The translations under genes were made by a program, and so were the position numbers. From contig CAVXAF010000003.1 of assembly GCA_963759735.1 (NCBI GenBank), positions 124,001-188,000 on the forward strand: DNA of 64,000 nt, in the 5' to 3' direction. Shown piece after piece: positions 53,614 to 63,612 of the stretch. Source of the DNA: Hyphomicrobium_A sp963759735 (lineage in GTDB: Bacteria > Pseudomonadota > Alphaproteobacteria > Rhizobiales > Hyphomicrobiaceae). Numbering within the stretch: the stretch's first letter is position 1; the number at the start of each line of letters is the position of its first letter. The notes beneath the pieces are model-generated. The model saw only the letters and a program-made list of their open reading frames with translations. It was not told the origin of the DNA and did not search any database.

Positions 53614-55078
53614 ATGCTCGAGCCTTTAGGCCGACCGCCGACCGGGAAATCCTCAGGCGCCCTGCGCCTGCAGGAGCATGCGCGTGCCATCCGCGCCCGC
53701 ACCGCCTCGCCCATTCGTGCCCTTAGAACACGTCTCGCCGTGCCGCTGCGTCCGTTGCTCGACAGCGCCGTCGTCAGGCGCTTGCGCGTCTTCGGGCGCC
53801 GGCTTGCCAGCGCGGGTACGGCAAAGTACCCGCCCGACGTGCGCCGGCGGCTGAAGATCCTCAACGTGATGTGCTACCTGATCGCCACCACGACGCTGCT
53901 CTACGCGATCCAGCAGGCGACTGACCGACTTCTCCACCTACGCGCCGATGATCTACCTCAACCTGGCGCTCGTCGCCACGGTACTGCTGGTGCCGTTTGC
54001 CCATCGCATCAACGAAATCGCCGGCGGACTGCTGCTCGTTGCGGTCGAGTACGCCGCGCTCGTCGGCTTTGCCAGCTTCTTCAGCCGCGAAGGCGGCGGG
54101 CATCTGCAGTATCTCGTCGTCCCGGCGGCCGCCTTCGTCATCTTCGGGCTGCAGCGCATATGGCTGGTGGGCGCGGTGATCCTGCTCGCCCTCGGCCTGC
54201 ATCTGCATGTCTGGTACACCTTTCCGATCTCCGGCCCGGTAACACCGGAGCAGCAGGCGGTCATCGATTCCCTCTACACGCAGGGGGCGATCACGACCTT
54301 CGCGCTCATTGCGGCGTCGGTGTACTACGCGTTCAGCCTCGCCGAGCAGGCGAAGGCCGAGACCGACGCGGTGCTCCGCAACGTCCTCCCCGACGCCATC
54401 GTCGAGCGCCTCAAGGCCAACCCCGGCGGACTGATCGCCGACAGCATCGAGGATGCCTCGGTGATGTTCGCCGACATCTCCGGGTTCGTCGCCCTGGCGC
54501 GGCGGCTCGGCGCCAACGCCACCGTCGACATGCTGAGCCGCATCGTCTCTGAGTTCGACAAGCTGGCCGTCCGCCACGGGGTGGAGAAGATCAAGACCAT
54601 CGGCGATGCCTACATGGTCGTCGCCGGGCTGCCCGAGCCGGTGCCCGATCATACGGCACGCCTGGCGCGCATGGGCCTCGCCATGCTGGATACCGCCGCG
54701 CAGTTTCGCGAGCAAAGCGGGCTGGCCATCAATCTGCGCGTCGGCATGGCGTCAGGACCGGTGATGGCCGGGGTCATCGGCACGCGCAAGTTCAGCTACG
54801 ACGTGTGGGGCGATCCGGTAAACCTCGCCAGCCGGCTCGAGGGCCAATCCTCGCCGGGCCGCATCCTCATCTGTCCCGATTGCCGCGCCAAGCTTGGCGA
54901 AGGCTTTCTCTACGAGCCGCGCGGGCCGATAGAGATCAAGGGCATCGGCGCGCTCGAAACCTGGTTCCTCGTCGGCGAGAAACCGGCGCCCGACGCTGGC
55001 GCCGAAGCTGACCCGCACGCAATTGGAGGCCACGACATCACACCGTCGGACCGCCCTCGAAGCCGAAACGCTTCTTGA
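53614..55078 (+). pseudogene. Class III adenylate cyclase, membrane-bound, one frameshift
   Basis: Start at the ATG at 53614, 2 bases after the regulator gene. A basic N-terminal region leads to about six helices from near 53860; one base is out of frame near 53930. The C-terminal cyclase domain has VMFADISGFVALARRLG (metal Asp), KIKTIGDAYMVVAGLP (adenine-specifying Lys) and FSYDVWGDPVNLASRLEG (adenine-specifying Asp, transition-state Asn and Arg). All catalytic residues are present, so it should make cAMP if the shift is a sequence error. Its last 41 bases overlap the convergent phosphatase gene. Confidence 0.85.
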
Positions 55079-55559
55079 TGCGATCGAACAGCTGATCGCG
55101 CACGTCGCGATAATGCTGCAGCGTCTGCTCGCGCGTGCCCTGCCCGAGCATGACCGTTGCATCGATCGTCGCCCAGTACTCGACGTCCACCGCCATGGTA
55201 CGCGTCAGCTCCAGCGCCTGGTGGTGCGCCTCAGGCGACAACGTCACGATGACATCGAACGAGGTATCGTGCAGGTCGCGCAGCGTGTGCGGGGTATGCT
55301 GCGAGACGTCGATGCCGATTTCGTCCATCACCGCGGTGACGAAAGGATCGGAGGTTCCCGCGCGCACTCCCGCCGAGGCAATGTAGGCGCGCTTTCCGGC
55401 CAGATGGCGCAGGATCGCCGCCGCCATCACCGAGCGCACGGCATTCGAGGTACAGGCAAACAGCACCGCGCCTGGCAATTCGCGCGTGGTCGATTCGGCA
55501 ACCCCCGGAGGCGACTCCGAGGTCTCAACCGTATCGCCGCTCGCGACTTCGCGAGACAT
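55038..55559 (-). CDS. Low-molecular-weight protein tyrosine phosphatase family protein
   Basis: A 173-residue protein with an extra N-terminal tail of about 28 residues. The P-loop is VLFACTSNAVRSVMAAAIL (C-x5-R-S), so the nucleophilic Cys and Arg are present; the expected late DP acid motif is not obvious, and the region reads ATIDATVMLG. Family members are arsenate reductases or tyrosine phosphatases, and in Rhizobiales this copy always sits behind UPF0262 and hisD. Spacing to UPF0262 is 5 bases. Convergent overlap with the cyclase gene. Confidence 0.82.
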   Translation of the reverse strand: MSREVASGDTVETSESPPGVAESTTRELPGAVLFACTSNAVRSVMAAAILRHLAGKRAYIASAGVRAGTSDPFVTAVMDEIGIDVSQHTPHTLRDLHDTSFDVIVTLSPEAHHQALELTRTMAVDVEYWATIDATVMLGQGTREQTLQHYRDVRDQLFDRIKKRFGFEGGPTV

Positions 55560-55564
55560 TCCCG

Positions 55565-56062
55565 CTATCCCTTCCAGTGCAGGGCGCAGATGAGCGTGAA
55601 CAGACGGCGGGCGGTGTCGATATCGACCGTGACCTTGCCGGCCAGACGTTCGAGCAGGGTGCGGCTGCCTTCGTCGTGCAGGCCGCGGCGCCCCATGTCG
55701 ATCGCCTGGATGCGCGAAGGCGGCGCGGTGCGGATCGCCTCGTAGTAGCTCTCGCAGACGAGGAAGTAGTCCTTCATGATGCGCTTCAGCGGCGTCAGCG
55801 ACAGCAAATGCGTGACGACGGTCTCGTCGGACTCGCTGTTGATCGTCAGCACCAGCCGATCCTCAACCAGCGCCAAATTCAACTTGTAGGGGCCGTCATC
55901 GCGTCCATCGAGAGCGAACGAATTTCCTTCGAGGATATCGAAGATTGCTACCTCGCGTTCGTGTTCGATGTTGGTGTTGGTGGTCGCCGTAGACTTCTCA
56001 TCCAAAGTGATGGCGATGAGACGCGCCTTGGGCAGTTCGGTCGGCGCTTCGGCGTCGCTCAT
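55565..56062 (-). CDS. UPF0262 family protein
   Basis: A 165-residue alphaproteobacterial protein of unknown function. Conserved parts: LIAITLDEKSTATTNTNIEH followed by EREVAIFDILEGN, PYKLNLALVEDRLVL, LTPLKRIMKDYFLVCESYYE and AIDMGRRGLHDEGSRTLLER. Its ATG overlaps the hisD stop (4 bases), so it is translated with hisD. The tight link to hisD and the phosphatase is a general Rhizobiales feature. Confidence 0.93.
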   Translation of the reverse strand: MSDAEAPTELPKARLIAITLDEKSTATTNTNIEHEREVAIFDILEGNSFALDGRDDGPYKLNLALVEDRLVLTINSESDETVVTHLLSLTPLKRIMKDYFLVCESYYEAIRTAPPSRIQAIDMGRRGLHDEGSRTLLERLAGKVTVDIDTARRLFTLICALHWKG

Positions 56063-57378
56063 GATGCTGGCTCGGTCGTGGTGGAGAGGCGTATGTCGGC
56101 AGACAGCCGGTGAGCTTCAAGCCCTTCGGCGCGGGCCAGCGCCATGGCGGGCGCGGCCAGCGCGGCAAGTGCCTTGCGGTTGAGCTTCAGGAGCGAGGTG
56201 CGTTTCATGAAGTCGAGCACTCCAAGACCTGAGGAAAAGCGCGCCGTGCGCGAGGTTGGCAGCACGTGGTTCGACCCTGCGATGTAATCGCCGATCATCT
56301 CCGGGGTATACGCGCCGATGAATATCGCGCCCGCATTGCGGATGCGCTCGCTCAATGCCTCAGGTTCGGCAGTGGCGATTTCCAGATGCTCGGCGGCGAT
56401 ACGGTCGGCGAGCGCCGGCGCCTCATCCAGTGAAGCCAGCTCGATGATGGCCCCGAACACGTTCCAGCTTTCGCCGGCGATGTTGCCGCGTGGCAGCTTC
56501 TGCAGCTGGCGCGCCACGGCGGCCTCGACGGCGCGACCGAACGCGGCATCGTCGGTCATAAGGATCGACTGTGCCGCCGTGTCGTGCTCGGCCTGTGCCA
56601 GCAGGTCGGCGGCGATCCATTCTGGATTGTTGTCCTTGTCGGCGATGATCAGCACCTCAGAGGGACCGGCGATGCTGTCGATGCCAACGGTGCCGAACAC
56701 CAGCCGCTTGGCGGCGGCGACGTACGCATTTCCGGGGCCGACGATCTTGGCCACGGGGGCGATCGTCTCCGTGCCGTAGGCCAGCGCCGCCACTGCCTGC
56801 GCGCCGCCGATGCGATAGATCTCCTCGACCCCGGCGAGCTGCGCGGCGGCAAGCACGAGCGGATTGAGTTCGCCGTTCGGCGCCGGCACGACCATGACGA
56901 CGCGCGGCACGCCTGCCACCTTGGCGGGGATGGCGTTCATCAGCACGGAACTTGGATACGATGCCAGGCCTCCCGGCACGTAGAGCCCGACCAACTCCAC
57001 CGCCGTCCACCGCCAGCCGAGTTCGACACCAAGCTCGTCGGTGTAGCGCTCGTTCATCGGCAGCTGGCGCGCGTGATGCTCGGCGATGCGATCGGCGGCG
57101 ATCTGCAGTGCGGCCAATGCCTCGGCACTGCAGGCAGACGTCGCTGCGCGCATTTCACCCGGCGTCACGCGCATGCCGACCGCCGCCAGATCGATGCGAT
57201 CGAACTTCTGCGACAGGTCTAACAGCGCTGCGTCACCACGCGCGCGCACGTCGGCGAGGATGGCGGCGACGGCGGTGCCGACATCGGCGGAGGATTCACG
57301 CTTCTCGCCGAGCAAGGCCGAGAAGTCCGCCTCGAAATGAGCATCGCGCGTGTTGAGCCGCTTCGGCATCTTAAGCAT
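56059..57378 (-). CDS. hisD: Histidinol dehydrogenase
   Basis: A 439-residue NAD-dependent zinc enzyme that carries out the last two steps of histidine synthesis (histidinol to histidine). Landmarks: VELVGLYVPGGLASYPSSVL (near residue 135), YRIGGAQAVAALAYGT, VGPGNAYVAAAKRLVFG, DLLAQAEHDTAAQ (zinc ligands Gln and His), EHLEIA and EAHRLSADIR at the end (last zinc His). Normal length. The start 57378 (MLKMPKRLN) could also be the Met three codons later. It lies between DUF2948 and UPF0262 genes. Confidence 0.96.
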   Translation of the reverse strand: MLKMPKRLNTRDAHFEADFSALLGEKRESSADVGTAVAAILADVRARGDAALLDLSQKFDRIDLAAVGMRVTPGEMRAATSACSAEALAALQIAADRIAEHHARQLPMNERYTDELGVELGWRWTAVELVGLYVPGGLASYPSSVLMNAIPAKVAGVPRVVMVVPAPNGELNPLVLAAAQLAGVEEIYRIGGAQAVAALAYGTETIAPVAKIVGPGNAYVAAAKRLVFGTVGIDSIAGPSEVLIIADKDNNPEWIAADLLAQAEHDTAAQSILMTDDAAFGRAVEAAVARQLQKLPRGNIAGESWNVFGAIIELASLDEAPALADRIAAEHLEIATAEPEALSERIRNAGAIFIGAYTPEMIGDYIAGSNHVLPTSRTARFSSGLGVLDFMKRTSLLKLNRKALAALAAPAMALARAEGLEAHRLSADIRLSTTTEPAS

Positions 57379-57414
57379 CGGCCGAAACGGCCGTCTCCTT
57401 GAGTTTTGGTCGAT

Positions 57415-57855
57415 CTACTCGTCGCTGGCATGCGCCGGCTTGGTTCCCGTACGCCAGGCAGCGCCGAGATCGCGCAGTTCAGCCTCGATGCATTCCACCT
57501 CGAGGCGCACGGCGCCGCCGCCGGCGAAGTGCAGGGTGACGGCCCCCGACGGCTCTTCGGCCACCTCGAAGGTCACGGCGAGCAGCGCCAGCACCGTATC
57601 CTTCTGTTGCAGGTCGAAACCCTGCACGCGGGCAGCGGTAACGCGTTCAAAGCGCAGGCCCGTACGCCGGCGCTGAAATTCCCCCGTCACATCCTTGGCC
57701 GCCTCTTCCCAGTCGAAGCGGTTGGCAATTGCCGCAAATCGCATGCTTTGCTTCAGGTACGCCATGTCTCCGATGCGGATCACCGCATCCTGAAGGTGGC
57801 AGGAGAGAACCCGCAGATCCTCCGGATCGAGGGCGATCAGCTTCAAGTCTTGCAT
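57415..57855 (-). CDS. DUF2948 family protein
   Basis: A 146-residue protein of the alphaproteobacterial DUF2948 family. Typical elements: LKLIALDPEDLRVLSCHLQD followed by AVIRIGDMAYL, RFAAIANRFDWE, RRTGLRFERVTAARVQGFDL and GGAVRLEVECIEAELRDLG. Function unknown; soluble. It is 36 bases before hisD and probably the first gene of that operon, since 196 bases separate it from the divergent small gene upstream. Confidence 0.9.
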   Translation of the reverse strand: MQDLKLIALDPEDLRVLSCHLQDAVIRIGDMAYLKQSMRFAAIANRFDWEEAAKDVTGEFQRRRTGLRFERVTAARVQGFDLQQKDTVLALLAVTFEVAEEPSGAVTLHFAGGGAVRLEVECIEAELRDLGAAWRTGTKPAHASDE

Positions 57856-58051
57856 CGGGCGGTGTCCCAGGGGACCCGCGGGGCTTGGCCGCGAGCTACA
57901 AACCGTTGATAGCGGCGCTGCCGCAGCGGTGCAACAAACCTATGGATCGGGCCGTTGATAGCGACGATCCGGCCGCGCTGAAGGCTTGTGGTGCCGCGGA
58001 ATCGGGCTCTAGACTAGTCGTGAGCTTTCCGCCTCAACAATTGGGTGCGCC

Positions 58052-58246
58052 ATGGAAAACGAACGCTTCAATCTCTCCCTGCGCCGTTTTCTCAAAGAGG
58101 TGGGTATCACCTCGCAGCAGGAGATCGAGCGCATCGTGCGCGAGGGAAACCTCGGCGGAGACGGTAAGCTGCGCGTCAAGATGGTGCTGACTGCCGAGGG
58201 CACCGACCTCAGACATCAGGTCGAAGGCGAGATCGATCTGGGTTGA
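58052..58246 (+). CDS. DUF6494 family small protein
   Basis: A 64-residue soluble protein. The opening ENERFNLSLRRFLKEVGITS then QQEIERIVREG, followed by LRVKMVLTAEGTDLRHQVEG and EIDLG, matches the DUF6494 family of small alphaproteobacterial proteins. The start lies at the only ATG. It is transcribed divergently from DUF2948. Function unknown. Confidence 0.82.
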   Translation: MENERFNLSLRRFLKEVGITSQQEIERIVREGNLGGDGKLRVKMVLTAEGTDLRHQVEGEIDLG

Positions 58247-58290
58247 TCACGGCGTCCGCGTCGGAGACATGACGCAGCAGCGCCTCAATA

Positions 58291-58473
58291 TTAATCGCCG
58301 AGGCGGCAATCGTGCACGCAGCGGCGCGCATTTCCCGGCTGCTCGACCACAGTGCCGCCGTCGGCATTGGCATGCGCATAGAAGTCTCGGGCCCCGCGCA
58401 CGAATGAAGCAGCGCCGATGGCGCACGCCAGCAGCGATGCGACGATGGCGGCTGGGAGCAAGTGCTTCTTCAT
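58291..58473 (-). CDS. Small exported protein
   Basis: A 60-residue product starting MKKHLLPAAIVASLLACAIG, a convincing signal peptide, followed by about 38 polar residues with a C-x3-C pair near the end (RRCVHDCRLGD). The Cys pair could form a disulfide outside. It may pair with the neighbouring exported protein at 58615. No family recognised. Confidence 0.5.
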   Translation of the reverse strand: MKKHLLPAAIVASLLACAIGAASFVRGARDFYAHANADGGTVVEQPGNARRCVHDCRLGD

Positions 58474-58614
58474 CTGTGGGCCTGTCTCACGGTGTACGCG
58501 GCAATAAGCGCGGACCCCGGCCGAAGCCGGGGCCCGCCGATCGAGGGCACGTCATGGGGCGACGGAGCGGAAGCCCTCGCGCAGCCCTCGACCAAACTCA
58601 GTACGGGTGTCGGG

Positions 58615-58875
58615 TCAGTAGCAGTGCTGGCGCAGCGTCCAACCCTTTACCTGGCACTTCTCGTTGCCGTTGGAATCGGTGCTGCAGACGCGGTTCGGCA
58701 GGCGTTGATACGAACAGTAGTAGTTGCCGGCCCGACCTTCGTAGCCGCTCATCGGGCGATCGAATTGATAGTCCTGGACGTAGAATTCCTTGCCGCCCTT
58801 GGCGAGCGCCGCCGGCGCAAGAGCCGACGCCAATGCCGCACCGAGGATGGCGCTTTTCATAAGCCGCTTGTTCAT
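58615..58875 (-). CDS. Small exported Cys-rich protein
   Basis: An 86-residue precursor starting at the ATG at 58875 behind GAAGGAAAC, with a signal peptide (MKSAILGAALASALAPAALA). The mature part of about 61 residues holds four Cys (YYCSYQ, RVCSTD, EKCQVKG and the final HCY), likely forming two disulfides. Aromatic-rich. No known family; similar small exported proteins are common in Rhizobiales. Confidence 0.65.
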   Translation of the reverse strand: MNKRLMKSAILGAALASALAPAALAKGGKEFYVQDYQFDRPMSGYEGRAGNYYCSYQRLPNRVCSTDSNGNEKCQVKGWTLRQHCY

Positions 58876-59021
58876 CGTCACGAGTTTCCTTCGTTGCGGA
58901 GGCTCGGGGGGCGGGCCGCCTTGATCACGATTGGAAACTAGGCGCATGCAGCAGACCGCGCTGTTCCATGTGGAACAGGCCAACGATTCCTGCGCAAGAC
59001 GCTCGGGCGCGTTGGTGCGGA

Positions 59022-60314
59022 TCAGCCGGTCAGGCGCTCGATCTGAGCCCCGCAGCGCGACAGCTTCTGCTCGAGCTGCTCAAAGCCGCGGTCGAGATGG
59101 TAGACGCGATTGATCATCGTCTCTCCTTCGGCCATCAGCGCAGCGATGACCAGCGATACCGAAGCGCGAAGGTCGGTTGCCATTACCGGCGCACCGGTCA
59201 GCCCCTTGACGCCCTTGATCATGGCCGTGTCGCCATGCAGCTGAATGTCGGCGCCGAGGCGAGCCAGCTCCTGCACGTGCATGAAGCGGTTTTCGAAGAT
59301 CGTCTCGCGGATGACGCTCGTGCCCTTGGCCGTGGTCATAAGCGCCATGAGCTGCGCCTGCAGGTCGGTCGGAAAGCCGGGGAACGGCTGCGTCTCGACC
59401 GTCACCGGCTCCAGATCGTGGCCGTTGCGTGCAATGCGGATGCCGCTGTTGGTGGTCTGCACCGTCACGCCGGTCTGCGCCAGCACGTCGAGCGCGGTCT
59501 TCAGCAAGTCGGGCCGTGCGCCCTCCAGCGTCACGTCGCCACCGACGGCCGCTACCGCCATCGCAAAGGTCCCGGTCTCGATACGATCGGCGAGCACCGA
59601 ATGCACGGCACCTTCGAGGCGATCGGCACCCTGGATGTGCAATGTCGAGGTGCCGATGCCCTCGATCTTGGCGCCCATCTTGACGAGGCACTCGGCGACA
59701 TCGCCGATCTCGGGTTCGCGCGCCGCGTTCTCGATGATGGTCTCGCCGCGTGCCAGCGCCGAGGCCAGCAGCACGTTGTGCGTTGCACCCACCGACACCT
59801 TGGGGAACACCACGCGCCCGCCGCGCAGCGATCCGCCCTTGGCCTTGGCGATCACATAGCCGGCCTCGATCTCGATCTCGGCGCCGAGCTCCTTGAGGCC
59901 CATCAGATGCAGGTCGACCGGACGCGTGCCGATGGCGCAGCCACCCGGCAGCGAGACCTTGGCCTGTCCGCAGCGGGCGAGCAGCGGCCCCAGCACCCAG
60001 AAGCTGGCGCGCATGCGGCTGACCATTTCATAGGGGGCCACCGTATCGACGATGTCGCGCGCCGAAAGATGGAACGTCTCGCCGATGTGCTGGGCAGGCC
60101 CAGGACGCTTGCCGTCGACGGCGAGGTCGACGCCATGATTGCGCAGGATGCGGGCAAGCTGGGCGACGTCGGCGAGATTGGGGACGTTCTTCAGCGTCAG
60201 CCGGTCTGCGGTCAGCAGACTGGCGATCATCAGCGGCAAGGCGGCGTTCTTGGCGCCGGAGATCGGGATGGTGCCGTTCAGCCTCTGGCCGCCGACGATC
60301 TTGATGCGATCCAT
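59022..60314 (-). CDS. murA: UDP-N-acetylglucosamine 1-carboxyvinyltransferase
   Basis: A 430-residue enzyme for the first committed step of peptidoglycan synthesis: transfer of enolpyruvate from PEP to UDP-GlcNAc. The N-terminus MDRIKIVGGQRLNGTIPISG with KNAALPLMIASLL, the PEP-binding Cys in SLPGGCAIGTRPVDLHLMGL (the fosfomycin target) and the end HLDRGFEQLEQKLSRCGAQI are all standard. Complete and intact. It opens the conserved murA-DUF2948-hisD-UPF0262 block, separated from DUF2948 by three small genes. Confidence 0.97.
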   Translation of the reverse strand: MDRIKIVGGQRLNGTIPISGAKNAALPLMIASLLTADRLTLKNVPNLADVAQLARILRNHGVDLAVDGKRPGPAQHIGETFHLSARDIVDTVAPYEMVSRMRASFWVLGPLLARCGQAKVSLPGGCAIGTRPVDLHLMGLKELGAEIEIEAGYVIAKAKGGSLRGGRVVFPKVSVGATHNVLLASALARGETIIENAAREPEIGDVAECLVKMGAKIEGIGTSTLHIQGADRLEGAVHSVLADRIETGTFAMAVAAVGGDVTLEGARPDLLKTALDVLAQTGVTVQTTNSGIRIARNGHDLEPVTVETQPFPGFPTDLQAQLMALMTTAKGTSVIRETIFENRFMHVQELARLGADIQLHGDTAMIKGVKGLTGAPVMATDLRASVSLVIAALMAEGETMINRVYHLDRGFEQLEQKLSRCGAQIERLTG

Positions 60315-60512
60315 GCAGAAGTCCCCTCGCGCCGGTGTTGTGCCGGCAATATCCGCAAATGATTACGCGCTTCGCGCCCCCGGCAGCAAGTGTGGCGGAT
60401 AGGCTCGGCCCCAGCGCGGCTTTGTGCGCCGCGGAGAATAGCCCGTTGCGGCTCTCCGAGCGGTTAATGTGGCGCGGCCGCAATCCCAAAAAGCAAGGCC
60501 CGCGCCGAGCTG

Positions 60513-60956
60513 CTAGTCCTTATCCACGCGCACGTCGAATGCCGCCATTTCCTCACGCATCGCGGTGCGTGCGCGCGCCTCGACGCGCCTGTAGGCCGCC
60601 GCCACGCCGCGGCCATATTCGGTGAGCTTGGCGCCGCCGCCGCGCGATCCGCCCGGCGCCGCAGTGACGAGTGCGTTGGGGAACATGTGGTTGAGCGCGT
60701 CCACCAGCAGCCAGGCGCGGCGGTAGGACATGCCGAGTTCGCGTCCGGCCGCCGAGATCGAGCCGGTGCGGCCGATCGACTCCAGCAGGTCCACTTTCCC
60801 CGGCCCCAGCACCATGTCATCGCCGATGTGAATGCGCAGGCGCGGAAATGCGCGCTCTGACTTGCGTTTGCGCGCGTGGCTGAGCGCCGGCTTGGCGGGC
60901 GATTTTTCCGCCGCACGCGCGCCCGCCTGTTTCGACTTCTTCGCCGTATCGCCCAC
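60513..60956 (-). CDS. ModE-type DNA-binding regulator without a molybdate-binding domain
   Basis: A 147-residue protein equal to the N-terminal half of ModE: after a Lys/Ala-rich leader it has LRIHIGDDMVLGPGKVDLLE, SIGRTGSISAAGRELGMSYR followed by RAWLLVDALNHMF (winged helix) and GGAKLTEYGRGVAAAYRRVE. E. coli ModE is 262 residues with a C-terminal di-Mop domain, which is missing here; a separate Mop protein is encoded at 63613. GTG 60956 is chosen for the GAGGG site, with ATG 60974 as alternative. It is divergent from the TonB receptor, with a ModE-type operator between them. Confidence 0.85.
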   Translation of the reverse strand: MGDTAKKSKQAGARAAEKSPAKPALSHARKRKSERAFPRLRIHIGDDMVLGPGKVDLLESIGRTGSISAAGRELGMSYRRAWLLVDALNHMFPNALVTAAPGGSRGGGAKLTEYGRGVAAAYRRVEARARTAMREEMAAFDVRVDKD

Positions 60957-61039
60957 CTGAAGCCCTCGTCGCATCTCGTGCAAGCATATCAGAGCCACAC
61001 CGCGGCATCGACATGACGCCGAGATGATGAATTTTGTTG

Positions 61040-61067
61040 TTCGCTGTATCTGATCGGATATAACGAA
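61040..61067. promoter_or_regulatory. ModE operator before the TonB receptor
   Basis: TTCGCTGTAT (61040-61049), 8 bases, then ATATAACGAA (61058-61067): arms match at 8 of 10 positions, and the right arm and spacing equal the E. coli ModE consensus as I know it (TCGCTATAT, 8 bases, ATATAACGA). It ends 30 bases before the receptor GTG and lies about 85 bases from the ModE-like start, so it can control both. Confidence 0.8.
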
Positions 61068-61097
61068 AACTCGTACTGCGTATCGGGGGGTGTTCCT

Positions 61098-63541
61098 GTG
61101 TTCAAGTTTGCGTACGTGGCGCTCGCCAGTGCCGCGATGAGCCTTGCTGTGCCTGCGCCGACGACAGCGCAAGATGCCGCCACTATGACGTCGGGTGGCG
61201 ACGTCACCGCCGACGAGGCGACACCGCTGCCGCCGGTGGTGGTCGAGGCGCCCTCCCAGCCGCTCGCCCGCAAGAAGCGCCAGCCAAAGAGCATCGGGTC
61301 CGCCGGCAGTGCCGCGGCGCCGGCCGCGCCCCAGCAGGGGCCGGCGACGACCGGCGAGGTGTCCGGCGATACCGGCACCGCCGGCATGGGCCTCTACACG
61401 CTCGGCCAGCTCGACCTCATCGGCGGTTCCACGATCACCAACGAGGCCATGTACACGTTCAACAAGAATACCGTCGACCAGGCGCTGAGCATCGTGCCCG
61501 GCGTGTCCATCCAGCAGAGCGGCAACAGCCGCAACGAGCGCGACATCCAGGTGCGCGGCTTCGACCGCTTCCGGGTGCCGCTCTACATGGACGGCGTACG
61601 GATGTACCTGCCGGCGGACAACCGCCTCGACTTCAACCGCTTCCTCACCGCCGACATCGCCGAGATCCAGGTGCAGAAGGGCTACGTCTCGGTGCTCAAC
61701 GGACCGGGCGGCCTCGGCGGCGCCATCAACCTCGTCAGCCGCAAGCCGACCAAGGAGATCGAGCTTGAAGGTCGCGTCGGTGCCGTGTTCGACGGCGACC
61801 TCGGCTCCATGGGCCAGTGGAGCAGCTACGCCTTCGCCGGCACGCGCCAGAAGGGCTACTACGCGCAGGTGAGCGGCACCATGGTCGAGCAGGACCACTT
61901 CGATATGTCCGATGATTTCACGCAATCGACGGGCGTCTGCGTTGCGGCATTCTGCAACGGTTATCCCTACGAGGACGGCGGCGCCCGCGATCACTCCAAC
62001 TCCGATGACTGGCGCATCAACACCAAGGTCGGCATCACGCCCAACGCCACCGACGAATACAGCATCAACTACACCACACAGGCCAACAACCGCGGCTCGC
62101 CTCTGCACGTCAACCGTCAGGTCGTGCAGGGCATCTTCTTCCAGAACAAAGAACGCCTGTGGGAGTGGCACGACTGGTCTACGTCGACACTGTCACTGCT
62201 GACCAAGACGCAAATCGGCGACGCGTCCTACATAAAGACCAACGCCTATTACAACACCTTCGGCAGCAATCTCTTTTTCCACGAACGACCGGACCTACAC
62301 GACGCGTCTCGTCGACAGCGTCTATGACGACAACAGCACCGGCGGCTTCGTCGAGATGGGCACCGAACTCATTCCCATGAACAGCCTCAAGGGCGTCATC
62401 CACTACCGCCAGGACGTTCACAAGGAGTGGGACATCGACTACGAGACCGCCTTCCCCTTCACCGGCAGGACTCCCACTGAGACCAAGCCGGGAGGAGACG
62501 TGGTCCTTCGCCGTTGAGAACACGTTCCACGCCACTCGCAACCTCGATTTCGTTGCTGGCATCAGCTACGACCGCAACAGTGTTCTAGACGCCCAGTTCA
62601 CCGATAGCTCAGGTGATGTGCTCCCCACGCCTGTCTTGGTTGTTCGCGATCAACCCGAGCAGCCGTCCATCGGCGCATGGAATTGGCAGGGCGCTGCCAT
62701 ACTCGACTACAGCCGCACCGGCACGGCGCACGCGAGCGTGTCGTCTCGCACCCGCTTCCCGACCCTGTTCGAGCGCTACAGCACCCGCTTTGGCACGCGC
62801 GCGGTCGATCCCAACCTCGATCCCGAACGCGCGACCAACTACGAGGTCGGGGTCAGCGAAGCCCTGGGCGACGTCAAGGTTTCGGGCACGGTCTTCTACT
62901 CGGACATCAAGGACAGCATCCAGAACGCCTTCTTCGCCGCCAACGGCAACACCTCGATCATCGGCTTCAACGCCGACGGGGAGAGCTACGGTCTAGAGCT
63001 ATCGGCCGATTGGGACGTCACGCCTACGCTGCGCCTCGGCGGCAACTACACTTACATCGAGCGTGACTTCGATTATGCGAAAGCGGCGCGTGAGACCGAG
63101 CCATTTGGTACTGCCGCCCAGCAGGCAGCACAGATCGGTTCGATTGCCGCCTACCAGGCCGAAGGCACGCCGGCGCACAAGGCATTCGTCTATGCGTCCT
63201 GGCAGGCGACGCATCAGCTCACCCTGACACCGAGCCTTGAAGTGTCGAGCGATCGCACGGTCCTGATCACCGACTGCGGCACAACGCTGACCTCGGGTTC
63301 GAGCGTCTCGAGTGCGGCGGGCTGTCCGATGCCTCCAGGCCGGCCAGCAGCGACGGCACGGCCGAACTTCACCGACATCGGCTCCTATGCGCTGTTCAAC
63401 TTCCGCGCCGACTACGATTGGACCGACAGTTTCTCCACTGCCGTCGGAGTCACCAACATGCTCGACCAGAACTACGCTCTTGCCGATGGTTTCCCCGAGC
63501 CGGGACGCCAGCTCTACGCCACGGCGCGCGCCAAGTTCTGA
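61098..63541 (+). pseudogene. TonB-dependent receptor under ModE control, two frameshifts
   Basis: Start GTG 61098 with a G-rich upstream site; signal peptide FAYVALASAAMSLAVPAP. The TonB box LPPVVVEAP and a basic linker are followed by a plug (IVPGVSIQQSGNSRNERDIQ, VRGFDRFRVPLYMDGVRMYL, VLNGPGGLGGAINLVSR) and a barrel ending LYATARAKF. One base is out of frame near 62280 and one near 62497; fragments on both sides are open, and the total length fits two added bases. Intact it would have about 813 residues. The plug resembles vitamin B12/siderophore-type receptors. With the ModE operator, molybdate or a molybdenum chelate is a likely cargo. Confidence 0.85.
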
Positions 63542-63612
63542 CGCTATGCCATCGCGCCTCGCCGGGGCTACGGTGCCATCCGGGCGGGGGCACTGGCATA
63601 AGGAACTGAACA

